Assembly: GCA_023457255.1 (NCBI GenBank)
Contig: JAEWMB010000033.1
Coordinates: 186,001-250,000, forward strand
DNA length: 64,000 nt
DNA from: Bacillota bacterium
GTDB taxonomy: Bacteria > Bacillota > Clostridia > Lachnospirales > Lachnospiraceae
Reading direction: 5' to 3'
Below, in pieces: positions 46,059 to 55,302 of this stretch. The notes under the pieces were generated by a model. The model did no database searches, was not told where the DNA came from, and saw only the letters and a program-made list of their open reading frames with translations. The position numbers and the translations under genes are program-made. The number at the start of each line of letters is the position of its first letter. Positions within the stretch are counted from its first letter, which is position 1.

Positions 46059-47558
46059 TTAGCCTTGCAGTAAAGATAAAATATTCTGCGGTCTCTCATT
46101 TGCTTGTGCTAACATAGCGGTACCCGCCTGTGCTAATACGTTTTTCTGAGTATAGGTAGACATTTCTTTTGCCATATCGGTATCCTCAATTCGAGATAGA
46201 GCCTCCGTGATATTTTCTGCACCAACATCTAAATTAGCGATTGCATGCTCCAAACGATTTTGATAAGCACCAAGTTTTGCTCGAATATCAGTTACCATAG
46301 TAATTGCTTTATCAAGGATAGCAATCGCATTAGAAGCCCCTTCTTGGGTACAGACATTTACTACATTCGTCCCAAGAGTATAGGTATCTACACGCGGAAT
46401 ACGTACTTCCATCGTCTGCCCCTCGTTTGCACCGATTTGAAGATCCATAGGACCGGCTTGTAAAACAGTAATGCTTACTTCATCAGAGCCGGCACCGTCT
46501 GTGATACTTGCTCCTGTATTGCCTACCGTTTGATCAGTAAATGTAGTTCCGGCAGCTCCAGGCGTAGTTTTAAATTTAATTTCAAAACCATCGCCGTCTG
46601 TTACGGTAATTATGTTACCATTACAAGAAGTCGTTGCAGTAGCGGAAAATCCATTTCCTAATGTCGCTTTCGCATCCACACCGGCCGCCTTGGCACCGCT
46701 TTGGCTAATTCCAAGTAAGTTACAAAGCTCCTCATTATCACAATGCATCTCAATTGACTGATTCGCACCATATTCCTTTGTCATAAATACAAGGGAACCG
46801 TTATCAATCGAACCACTCTCATAACCTGCAAACTCCGGGTCCGTTGATGTTCCAACCTGAGCAAACACCTTGATGTTCATAGTATCACAGGCTTCACGGA
46901 GCTTTTCAAAAACCTGCTCCATAGTATCTCCGGCTTTCAGTTCAATTTCCGTACCATTAATATTAATAATTCCTGCCTGATCCTCTGTAATTTGGTCATA
47001 GAGTCCGCCTAATTGCATACCAGTCATAACTGCCTGTCTGGCATCGCCGATTATCTTAAATTTATAATCTTTTGCATCAACATTATCGGATAGTGAAATC
47101 ATCTCAACATTAGTAGTGTTGGAATAACTCTGGCAATCTAAGTTTCCATTTAATAAAGGTTTGGTATTAAACTCGGTATCTGTGGAAATACGTGTAATTT
47201 CGTTATTGAGCTGATTTATCTCTTTTTGAATAGCCAGACGATCCTCTGCCGTATTGGTTCCGTTTGCAGCTTGTACCGCAAGTTCCCTCATACGCTGCAG
47301 CATAGCACCAACCTCATTTAATGCTCCCTCTGCCGTCTGTATAACCGATACACCATCCGAAGCATTTCTTGAAGACTGTTCCAAACCTTCAATCTGTGTC
47401 TTCATCTTTTTTGAGATAGCAAGTCCCGCCGCATCATCAGAAGCACGGTTTATCCGGTAACCACTGCTTAATCTTTCTAAACTTTTATCTAATGCATTGT
47501 TTGTTATTTTTAACTGGTTGTTACCGCGAAGTGCAGATATATTGTGGTTTATTCTCAT
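46059..47558 (-). CDS. Flagellin
   Basis: The filament subunit, 499 residues. The N-terminal D0/D1 region is classic (MRINHNISALRGNNQLKITNN, SSGYRINRASDDAAGLAISKKM, QTAEGALNEVGAMLQRMRELAVQAANGT). The C-terminal D1/D0 part (ALSRIEDTDMAKEMSTYTQKNVLAQAGTAMLAQANERPQNILSLLQG) is equally clear. The central region (about 145-410) is a variable, Gly/Thr/Asp-rich insert typical of the surface-exposed part. It starts 19 bp after the upstream flagellar gene. It may have its own sigma-D promoter inside that gene, which I did not identify. Confidence 0.96.
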   Translation of the reverse strand: MRINHNISALRGNNQLKITNNALDKSLERLSSGYRINRASDDAAGLAISKKMKTQIEGLEQSSRNASDGVSVIQTAEGALNEVGAMLQRMRELAVQAANGTNTAEDRLAIQKEINQLNNEITRISTDTEFNTKPLLNGNLDCQSYSNTTNVEMISLSDNVDAKDYKFKIIGDARQAVMTGMQLGGLYDQITEDQAGIININGTEIELKAGDTMEQVFEKLREACDTMNIKVFAQVGTSTDPEFAGYESGSIDNGSLVFMTKEYGANQSIEMHCDNEELCNLLGISQSGAKAAGVDAKATLGNGFSATATTSCNGNIITVTDGDGFEIKFKTTPGAAGTTFTDQTVGNTGASITDGAGSDEVSITVLQAGPMDLQIGANEGQTMEVRIPRVDTYTLGTNVVNVCTQEGASNAIAILDKAITMVTDIRAKLGAYQNRLEHAIANLDVGAENITEALSRIEDTDMAKEMSTYTQKNVLAQAGTAMLAQANERPQNILSLLQG

Positions 47559-47577
47559 CTCTTTTTCTTATCCTTTC

Positions 47578-50500
47578 TCATACCATTTCTATCAGATCTT
47601 CTAATTTCTGAAAAATTTGAATTATTGTCTTTGCAGCAAGATACAGTTCATTCGTATTGAACTTGCTTTCTATTGCCGCTTCTGTTGATGTTCCTCCGTT
47701 ATAATCTTCGGCCGTTTTGTCTAACTGTGATTCCTTAAAAAATTTCCCGCTTTTAAAAAGATAACCCTGTACGTTTTTTGACTTTATTCCAAAATTTATC
47801 GAAACAATCGGGATATCCTGATTTTTCAATGCCTCCAGCAGCAATTCCTGATTCTCCTTAAAGTTTTCTAAGGCAGTTCTATCCTCCACCATAATAAAGC
47901 ATTTGGCATTTTCACCATTGGCATAAAACTCTGCCTGGACTGTTCCAAAGGAAGGAGACGGATAAGATATATATACCTTTCCTTCTTCCTTTGCTCCATG
48001 AATTACCGTTAAATTAATATTTGTAATGGAATCCTCTGTAATTAACGGAATATTGTAATGCTCCTTTTTATTTAAGCCTTGATTTAATTGAATCATGGAT
48101 TTTAACCGCTTTAACTCTAAAATTCCGTTCGCTGTTACATCTGTTTCTAAAAGAGCTTCATCGGATGCTCCCAAAAGGGATTGGTAGAACTCCTCCAAAG
48201 AAGATATTAGTTCCTCTTTATTGTTAAGGGAAGCAACCGGGTCTTTCCTTGTATCTTCTCTGCCTTTCTTTTGAAGCAGCTTTGATGCATTTTGATAAAT
48301 ACTGTCATTCTGATTTATAAGCTCTTTTGCAGCAACAATTTGATGGATGCTATTTGGCAAACCATAATCCTTTAGAAAGCGCAGCTCTTCACCGCTGTTA
48401 TTAGAGAGTTCTCTTATTTGCTCTAGACGGTTACTTGCATACAGATTAGCTTTTTGTAAAAAATCCTCCTGATTAAGGGTCTCCTCCATAAGTCCCTCAT
48501 CCCCCTGGATACTCGGAAGCCGGCCTTGAACTTTTGTCAACGTTTCAGACAATTCCTCTAAGGTACTGTCATAAGCTGAGGAATCCGATAAGGACATCAT
48601 CTCCTTTAATGTACTTGGAGTAATTTCATTTTGTATCTTGCGAACCAGTCGCTCTCCATAGTAAGCCGCATCAATTTGAGCAGTAATCGAATTACTATAT
48701 CCTGTTGCTTTCACTAGACTTCCAAACTCATCGTCAATACGTTCATCTATGATTCCATGTTTTAAGGTGCGGATCGCTGTAAATAGATTTTTAAGGTTTA
48801 ACTCGCCTCCCGCCTTAACTACAGCGCCAATTGCAGCACCGTCTGACTTTTGGATCTGATGAAGCAGACGATAGATTCCAATATAAGACTCTCTTTCTGC
48901 CGGATCAATTTCTCCATTTGCTTCAAGCTCTACCAAAAACTTTGCAAATCCGTCTGTACTGTCTGCTCCATTTTCTTTTAAATAATCGTTTAATGTATCA
49001 GACAATTCATCAAGATTCATGGTAAGCGGGTTAATCCCATCCTTTATTAAGGCTGCCGTAACAGCCGGTTTTAAGCCTTCCATAACTTCTGATACCTTAG
49101 CATCATAAGCCTTCATCGCTAAAACGTTATCCTGTGTTATTTCTATGCTATTGTATCCCAGAATACGAACAGCCCTCTGATTTGCAGTACTCGGTTCTAG
49201 TTGTATCTCTTTTAAGAGTGAATCTACGGATTCAAATGCTTTTTTAATAGAATCCCCCAGATCTGCCCGCGGTGAAGTCATCAACTGCTCATAGGTGTCC
49301 CCTGCATTTTTTAACTGACCGCTCTCTTTCATACTGATCTCATATAATCTGCTTAGTGATATCTGCCGTCTGATATCAAAGGAGCTGCTAAGGACCGTTG
49401 CCGGCGACTGTTTTAATGTATCCACTGCAGAGACTGTCTGCTTTAATAAATCAACTTGGGATTGGCTGTCAAAATCAACTTCCTGTCCAAGTTTTTCATA
49501 ATATTGCGCTTCCAGTTGTTTTAGTCCTTCCACGACTTTTGATATACTCTCAGTCTCTATCGAAATACCTTTTGCAGACAGCTTTAAGGCTGCTTCTACT
49601 GTCAGCTTTAATCGAATCTCTTCTAGCTGGCGTTTTGCCGTGATGCTGTTTATATCGGCAGCTTCTAAATTATCAATTGCATTCCTGCCGGCTTCTATTT
49701 CATCGCTCTGCACCTGCATTAAAAATTTTAGGCTTAGTTTATCAAAACTTTGGTTATTTTGCTTGCTTAAATAAGTGGTTGCTCTATCTATCGTTTTCTC
49801 TGATATTTGATGAGTAGCCTCAATAAATTCCTTATAGTGACTCTCCTCCATAGATAGGAGCACCCCTTGTCTTGGATCTTTCCCGGCTTTTAGTGCATTG
49901 ACTGCTCCGGTAATTACCATATCATCGTTTAGTTCAGGCGTAATTGAGGACAAGCTCATTTTATATCGAAGGTTTTCCCCTGTTATTGGTAAACTCCGTT
50001 CAAACAGCCATTTCGCCTCTTGTAAGGCCTCTTCCTCTATCGAAATATTTGCATCCTTTAGAATCTGCTTGATAGACCCTGCAAGCTCCTTAAAAGCCTC
50101 TTCATTCTCTTGTTTCCAGGCGATATTTCCACTATGCTCTGCTTTATAGATACTTTCAATGGTTGGCTTTAGGTTATGTTGTATCAGGTAAGCCATCGTA
50201 TTCTCACTTAGGCCATTCCCTGAGGGTGCAAGTTTTATTGCACTAACAATACGCTCCACATTTTCTGCTGTTACAGGTAAATCTGCCTTTAATAAACGGT
50301 CTACAATCTGTTTTGCCACACCCTCATCAAGGATACATGCTCTTGCAATCTTTTCTGCCGTCTCCCTGGTCTTTTTCATTATTTCTGCCTGTGCCTCAAG
50401 AGAATCTTCTTTTAATACTTTCTGCGACTTAATACGCTCTAAAGCTCTTGCAAGACGCTCCTGTTCAAAATCCTCAATGGTAAACCCCTCTTTAGACAGT

Positions 50501-50937
50501 TCATGATAATCGTCTTCGGTCATACAAGCTGCCGTCTGTCTTAGCTCCTGCTCTTCTTCTTTCACCGAAGTTTCTTCACTCATAAATGTTGTAACCGTTC
50601 CTTTTCCTGTATCCACCTGAGTAAACAATAGAGTCACCTCTTTTTTGCTCTCCTGTTTTGCTGCACTTCCGACTTCCTTTAGCACAATACCATTCTTCGA
50701 TACATCCATTATCTTAAATTTTTTAATTTCGCCTTCCCTGGCATTTGGAACTGCTTCTTTCGAGAACTTGCATTCTCGTCCACTAAAGTTAATGGAAATC
50801 TGATCTGAAACATCAGAGACTATGCCTTCTAATATCTGGCCTACTTCATAAGCCGGATGATTTGAACCCTCTTTGGAAACCATTTCTATCTGATTCTTTT
50901 GTTGATTTCCAGCTGCATAAATCCCATTCATATTCAT
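47578..50937 (-). CDS. Large flagellar-cluster protein with FliK-like C-terminal region (DUF6240-like)
   Basis: A 1119-residue, cytoplasmic-type, mostly helical protein of the kind found beside flagellin in Lachnospiraceae. Its N-terminal 70-residue segment (YEVGQILEGIVSDVSDQISINFSGRECKFS) looks like a small beta-barrel. A long helical middle, with repeated roughly 100-residue helical units such as 'LPVTAENVERIVSAIKLA' and 'LPITGENLRYKM', suggests duplication. The C-terminus (about 1000-1085: VYISYPSPSFGTVQAEFYANGENAKCFIMVEDRTALENFKENQELLLEALKNQDIPIVSINFGIKS) follows the strand-helix pattern of the FliK hook-length control C-domain. The role is inferred from position and this likeness. I chose the ATG at 50937 for GAGGG five bases upstream. 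Confidence 0.65.
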   Translation of the reverse strand: MNMNGIYAAGNQQKNQIEMVSKEGSNHPAYEVGQILEGIVSDVSDQISINFSGRECKFSKEAVPNAREGEIKKFKIMDVSKNGIVLKEVGSAAKQESKKEVTLLFTQVDTGKGTVTTFMSEETSVKEEEQELRQTAACMTEDDYHELSKEGFTIEDFEQERLARALERIKSQKVLKEDSLEAQAEIMKKTRETAEKIARACILDEGVAKQIVDRLLKADLPVTAENVERIVSAIKLAPSGNGLSENTMAYLIQHNLKPTIESIYKAEHSGNIAWKQENEEAFKELAGSIKQILKDANISIEEEALQEAKWLFERSLPITGENLRYKMSLSSITPELNDDMVITGAVNALKAGKDPRQGVLLSMEESHYKEFIEATHQISEKTIDRATTYLSKQNNQSFDKLSLKFLMQVQSDEIEAGRNAIDNLEAADINSITAKRQLEEIRLKLTVEAALKLSAKGISIETESISKVVEGLKQLEAQYYEKLGQEVDFDSQSQVDLLKQTVSAVDTLKQSPATVLSSSFDIRRQISLSRLYEISMKESGQLKNAGDTYEQLMTSPRADLGDSIKKAFESVDSLLKEIQLEPSTANQRAVRILGYNSIEITQDNVLAMKAYDAKVSEVMEGLKPAVTAALIKDGINPLTMNLDELSDTLNDYLKENGADSTDGFAKFLVELEANGEIDPAERESYIGIYRLLHQIQKSDGAAIGAVVKAGGELNLKNLFTAIRTLKHGIIDERIDDEFGSLVKATGYSNSITAQIDAAYYGERLVRKIQNEITPSTLKEMMSLSDSSAYDSTLEELSETLTKVQGRLPSIQGDEGLMEETLNQEDFLQKANLYASNRLEQIRELSNNSGEELRFLKDYGLPNSIHQIVAAKELINQNDSIYQNASKLLQKKGREDTRKDPVASLNNKEELISSLEEFYQSLLGASDEALLETDVTANGILELKRLKSMIQLNQGLNKKEHYNIPLITEDSITNINLTVIHGAKEEGKVYISYPSPSFGTVQAEFYANGENAKCFIMVEDRTALENFKENQELLLEALKNQDIPIVSINFGIKSKNVQGYLFKSGKFFKESQLDKTAEDYNGGTSTEAAIESKFNTNELYLAAKTIIQIFQKLEDLIEMV

Positions 50938-51318
50938 GATTACCCTCACTTTTTCTCCGCGCATCCGGGGTTTTATATCAAGCGAATCCGTTCACTTGGT
51001 GTACCTGTTCGCTTACAGCGCAGACACCGAACTTACTGAGTGAGATTATTCTCCCCCAGGTCCGCTTTTAGCAGATTCAAAGTCAATTGATGAAAGTATT
51101 TTCTTTTACCTTCACTCTGATTTTATTTCTATCAGGCTCTGCTATTATTACTACCATGTATTTCGGATATTTTTATAAAAACTTAACCGGTTCCTTCAAA
51201 ATTCCCGGAACCGGGTATGTATCCAAACTATTTAACATACATTAAACTATACGTTCTGACTTTGCAAATATTGTGCTGATACCTAAATTCATAGGCAACA
51301 GCAGAATGGGGGATTTTT
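50938..51318. other. Divergent region between the flagellar gene and the DUF885 lipoprotein
   Basis: 381 bp without a gene. It carries a perfect 8-bp GC-rich hairpin CCGGTTCC (51187-51194) / GGAACCGG (51207-51214). No consensus promoter was fixed. Confidence 0.45.
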
Positions 51319-53082
51319 ATGAAGAAATTGAAGAGATTAACTGCCTTATTCCTAAGCCTTATTTTTATAATAAGTTTGATTGGATGCAAGGAAAAGACAC
51401 AAGAAGACATACAGAAAAATTATCAAACTTATCTTGATCGGCTGTTTCGAGATGAGGTTACCAGCGATTCATTATCACTCCATTATACTTTGGCACATCC
51501 GGAGAATTACGGTATAAAAGACATGAAACCAACTCTTGGTACATTCTCTGTAGAACAAATGAAGAAAAATATGATAGATGCTGAAAATAATAGAAATAAA
51601 TTAAAAGAATTTAATTACGATTGGTTGACAAAGGAAGACCAAATCACTTATGAAATTCTTGATGATGTATTTTCAAAAAGCCTTGCCATAGGCGCTTATC
51701 CATATCTGGTGGAACAGCTTGGTCCATCCACAGGCCTTCAGGCACAATTACCAATTTTATTTGCGGAATATACCTTTTATTCCAAAAATGATATTGCTGC
51801 TTACATAAAACTCCTAAATTGCGTAGAAGAATATTTTTTATGTATTGAAGAGTTTGAGAAAGAGAAATCTCAAAAGGGATATTTTATGACAGATGAAATT
51901 GCAGATGATATCATCGCTCAGTGTCAGGACTTTATTAAAAATCCTGAGGAAAACTTTTTAATCGAATCCTTTCGAGAAAGAATTGAGATAGTCTCCGATT
52001 TAACCGAGGAGGAAAAAACCGAATTTGAGGAAAAGAATAAAATCGCAATCCTGACTTCCGTACTTCCTGCTTATGAAAGCTTAATTGATACATTAATTTC
52101 CTTAAAAGGCAGTTCAAAAAACGCAAACGGTCTTTGTGGGTTTGAAGGGGGAAAAGAGTATTATGAACTAAAAGCCCAGTTATCTACAGGTTCGTCCAAA
52201 ACAGTTCCGGAGATGAAAAAGAGCCTAAAAGCCTTGCTGAATCGTAGCTTATCTACTATTACAACTTTAAGCATCAAAGACCCGACTCTTTACGATCAGT
52301 ACCAAAATATAACCTTCCCGGAAACAGAACCAAATGCAACTATGGAATATCTTGCGACTCAAATCACAAAGGACTTTCCGGTACTTGACAGTGTAAATTA
52401 TACGGTGAAGTACGTTCCGGATTCCTTGAAAGACCATCTTAGTCCTGCAATGTATCTAATACCGCCGATTGACTTTTATACGGAAAACAGTATCTATATC
52501 AATGACAATCCAATCTTTGATATGACAAAACTATTTCCAACGATAGCTCATGAAGGTTACCCGGGACATCTTTATCAAAATGTATACTTTAGAAAACTTA
52601 ACAAACATCCAATACGAAGCGTTGTAGATATCACCGGTTACGATGAGGGCTGGGCTACTTATGTGGAATGTTATTCTTATGGTATGGCGGGCTTAAGCCA
52701 AAACCTTGCCGATTTCCTAAAAGCAAACATGATTGCTGTGCATTGTTTATACTCACTTACGGATATAGGTGTACACTATGACGGATGGACCAAGGAAGAA
52801 ACTATAGATTTTTGGAGTAATTACGTATCCTCTTCGGATGATGCAGAAAATATCTATAATTCCATTCTTGGTGAGCCGGGTATCTATCTTCCATACTGTG
52901 TAGGCTACATCGAAATTATGGAGCTGAAAATTCTTGCTAAGTCTACTTTGCAGGAAAACTTCCGCCTGAAAGACTTTCATACCTTCTTATTGGATTTTGG
53001 GCCGGCACCCTATGATGTTATCGAAAAATATATGAAACACTGGCTAACAGAAAAGACTGAATCCAACTCAGCAAAAAAATAA
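51319..53082 (+). CDS. DUF885-family lipoprotein, putative metallopeptidase
   Basis: A 587-residue lipid-anchored protein with a signal ending in lipobox SLIGC. It has the DUF885 (PF05960) fold with the conserved HEGYPGH (411-417), an HExxxH-like zinc motif, and GYDEGWATYVE further on, which supplies the third ligand Glu. It is thus likely a secreted zinc peptidase or carboxypeptidase-like enzyme; the family's activity is poorly known. GGGGG precedes the ATG. Terminated at 53151-53217. Confidence 0.85.
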   Translation: MKKLKRLTALFLSLIFIISLIGCKEKTQEDIQKNYQTYLDRLFRDEVTSDSLSLHYTLAHPENYGIKDMKPTLGTFSVEQMKKNMIDAENNRNKLKEFNYDWLTKEDQITYEILDDVFSKSLAIGAYPYLVEQLGPSTGLQAQLPILFAEYTFYSKNDIAAYIKLLNCVEEYFLCIEEFEKEKSQKGYFMTDEIADDIIAQCQDFIKNPEENFLIESFRERIEIVSDLTEEEKTEFEEKNKIAILTSVLPAYESLIDTLISLKGSSKNANGLCGFEGGKEYYELKAQLSTGSSKTVPEMKKSLKALLNRSLSTITTLSIKDPTLYDQYQNITFPETEPNATMEYLATQITKDFPVLDSVNYTVKYVPDSLKDHLSPAMYLIPPIDFYTENSIYINDNPIFDMTKLFPTIAHEGYPGHLYQNVYFRKLNKHPIRSVVDITGYDEGWATYVECYSYGMAGLSQNLADFLKANMIAVHCLYSLTDIGVHYDGWTKEETIDFWSNYVSSSDDAENIYNSILGEPGIYLPYCVGYIEIMELKILAKSTLQENFRLKDFHTFLLDFGPAPYDVIEKYMKHWLTEKTESNSAKK

Positions 53083-53150
53083 ACTTCCATTCCTCCAAAG
53101 CCAAATATAGTAGCCGGCATAAATTTAGGAAAAGACCTCAGCTACAAAAT

Positions 53151-53217
53151 AAGAGCAAGAGATAGGAAAGCTTCCGGCAATAACCGAAGACTTCTTCTAT
53201 TCTCTTGCTTTCCTTAT
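53151..53217 (+). terminator. Terminator of the DUF885 gene
   Basis: The arms AGCAAGAGATAG and CTATTCTCTTGCT pair, with one bulge, around a loop that holds a smaller hairpin, and T-rich sequence follows. Confidence 0.65.
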
Positions 53218-53310
53218 AGCCCTGTCATTGAATTTATTTCTAACTTATATGACTGGATTTATTGTTAAGCTATGTTACTGAAAAAGTTTCTAAATTATGC
53301 AATCGAAACA

Positions 53311-54876
53311 TTATAAAACAGTAGTATGAAAGGTACTAAGAGGAATTCCAGTTTGCCCGAAAATAGTAACCGGGCTGAAATTATGATAAGCATATCGAAG
53401 GTAACGCGGTAAGATAACCTGCTCCGACATTACAACAATACAATTGCCCTCAATCTGTATTGTTGCAGAATGAAAAACTCCATCCTCTCCGGCTATTTCA
53501 AACCCGGATTCCGATATTTCGTCTCCCGTTTCTTTGGATACATAACGCTCCCTGCTTTTTTCAAATGCTTGGTCTTCTTTATAACAGAGCACGCCTTGTG
53601 TATCTTTAAGATATAATAATACCTTATTCCCGGAGCGAATTGCATATTGAAGGCTAGGCGCTTCCGGGTTTAAGTTTTTATGATAAACCTTCGCTAGAGC
53701 ATGAGACGCTAATCTTTCCCCTGCAACCAATTTATTCTTTGGATGAATATCATCAAACTCTCCTGCCTCTAATATTACTGCCATCGAAGTATTTTTAACC
53801 GTTTGATAAACCTCATTTTGCTGTTCCCTTAGCACTGCCCAATTCCCTCGGTCTTTCTCTTCTCTGCCTATATACATCGGGAGTTGTACAAATAAAAATG
53901 GTAAGCTTAGATTATCCCAGTCCATTCTCCACTGTAAAATTAATTGTCTTAAAAGTTTTGCATAGGTACCTGCCCTATGGTCATCACTTTCTCCCTGATA
54001 GTAAAGAAACCCCCTTATTGTATATGGGCAAACACGCTTAAGCATCGTTTCATACAATCCGCTTGCCCGGTAAGGCGAGCGTGGGCCAAGCGGCTCCGGC
54101 CAGCGACAGGGACCTGCTATTTTCTGCACTTCCGACCATAGGATATCGGGATTATTTTTATATACTTCATCGACTCTCTTATTCCAGGCTGCTTCATATT
54201 CTCTGTACTCAGAAAGTTCTTTTAAATACTCTTCTTTAGTCCGGTTCCTGCATGCTTTTTCATAATCCTCCAGATAAGCTGAGGTATCGGAGTCTTTCCC
54301 TAGTATTTCTTTTCCAATCCAGCAGGAAGCGGAAGTTCCTCCATAGTTACAGCCAATAATCCCAACCGCTACCGAAAGTTCTGCTCGTAACCTCTTAGCA
54401 AAATAATAACCAACTGCAGACCAGGTACCAAAACTGTCTTCTGTCTCATACTGCCAATGATTCTTATCTTCCTTTTCATAAAAATCTTCCTCCATGCAGG
54501 CGGCTCGATTCACTTGGTAAAACCGCAGTAAGGGGTCTTTTTCATTGCTAAGCTCCTCGTGCCCGGTACTGCAGTGTCTAAGTTCGAATTCCATATTGGA
54601 TTGCCCCCCGGCAAGCCAAACCTCCCCCAGATAGACATCCTCGTATGTGATTGTCTCCTCTTTCGCAGCAATTTTCATCTGATATGGTCCTCCGGCTGGT
54701 TTTGGAGGCAGCAATACTTTCCACTCCCCAGCCCTGCTGTCAGTTATGACTTCCATATCCCCTAAGCTTACAGTAATTGTTTGAACTCCTTCACAGGTTC
54801 CAAACACACAGATAGGGACCTCCCGCTGCAATATCATTCCGTCACTAAAAATAGCTGCTGTTCTTAAATGTCCCAT
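53311..54876 (-). CDS. Sialate O-acetylesterase family (SASA/DUF303) carbohydrate esterase
   Basis: A 521-residue SGNH-type esterase. The catalytic Ser is in GQSNME (91-96; Ser93), preceded by VYLGEVWLAG. GFLYYQGESDD follows near 300, and a likely Asp/His pair lies in DDIHPKNKLVAGERLA near 375. No signal peptide is visible, so it acts in the cytoplasm. In a plant-polysaccharide degrader its task would be removal of acetyl groups from imported xylan or pectin oligosaccharides. GGAGGTGG precedes the ATG. It is divergent from pckA. Confidence 0.85.
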   Translation of the reverse strand: MGHLRTAAIFSDGMILQREVPICVFGTCEGVQTITVSLGDMEVITDSRAGEWKVLLPPKPAGGPYQMKIAAKEETITYEDVYLGEVWLAGGQSNMEFELRHCSTGHEELSNEKDPLLRFYQVNRAACMEEDFYEKEDKNHWQYETEDSFGTWSAVGYYFAKRLRAELSVAVGIIGCNYGGTSASCWIGKEILGKDSDTSAYLEDYEKACRNRTKEEYLKELSEYREYEAAWNKRVDEVYKNNPDILWSEVQKIAGPCRWPEPLGPRSPYRASGLYETMLKRVCPYTIRGFLYYQGESDDHRAGTYAKLLRQLILQWRMDWDNLSLPFLFVQLPMYIGREEKDRGNWAVLREQQNEVYQTVKNTSMAVILEAGEFDDIHPKNKLVAGERLASHALAKVYHKNLNPEAPSLQYAIRSGNKVLLYLKDTQGVLCYKEDQAFEKSRERYVSKETGDEISESGFEIAGEDGVFHSATIQIEGNCIVVMSEQVILPRYLRYAYHNFSPVTIFGQTGIPLSTFHTTVL

Positions 54877-55117
54877 TCTTCTCCACCTCCGATTGCTTTT
54901 ATGTTTATTGTAAACGAAATCCTTTCACCTGTAGATTGACTATCTTATTCTTTTTTTGTCATAAATCATTCAGTAATGTATTGTGATTATCTAACCGATG
55001 TTTTCTGACTTGTTACCGTTTTAACATGCCAAATACTAACATTAAGCTTATCTTTATAAATATATTTCATATATTTTGGTTTCTTCTTACAAATCCATCA
55101 AATATTATTTGTAAATA

Positions 55118-55146
55118 TTGACATTTACACGCAATAATCCTATACT
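55118..55146 (+). promoter_or_regulatory. pckA promoter
   Basis: A perfect TTGACA (55118-55123) and TATACT (55141-55146) are 17 bp apart. The expected start is near 55153. Confidence 0.8.
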
Positions 55147-55152
55147 TAAGTT

Positions 55153-55265
55153 GGTATAAATTTGATAATACCATCACAATAGCATGCCCATGGCATGAAT
55201 ATCCCGCTTCATGAGCAACCCTATTGTTACGTTCGACCAGTTTATTTTCAGCAAAGCTGAAAATA
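55153..55265 (+). promoter_or_regulatory. Structured leader of pckA (three hairpins)
   Basis: In the leader stand GGTAT...ATACC (55153-55172), CATGCC-CAT-GGCATG (55183-55197) and the 10-bp stem TATTTTCAGC-AAA-GCTGAAAATA (55243-55265). The last lies 37 bases before the start codon. None is followed by a T run. No known riboswitch was recognised. Confidence 0.5.
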
Positions 55266-55302
55266 TAGTGGATAGATCATAATTCATAGGAGGAAAACAA
55301 TC

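Larger units (their letters stand above)
54877..55302. other. Divergent region sasA-like gene / pckA
   Basis: 426 bp without a gene. The right half is the pckA promoter and a leader of about 150 nt with three consecutive hairpins; the left half must hold the esterase promoter. Confidence 0.6.

Noticed and set aside
51228..51410. Minus-strand 60-codon frame over the DUF885 gene start
   Set aside because: It overlaps the signal-peptide coding region of a clear gene on the other strand and has no ribosome site.
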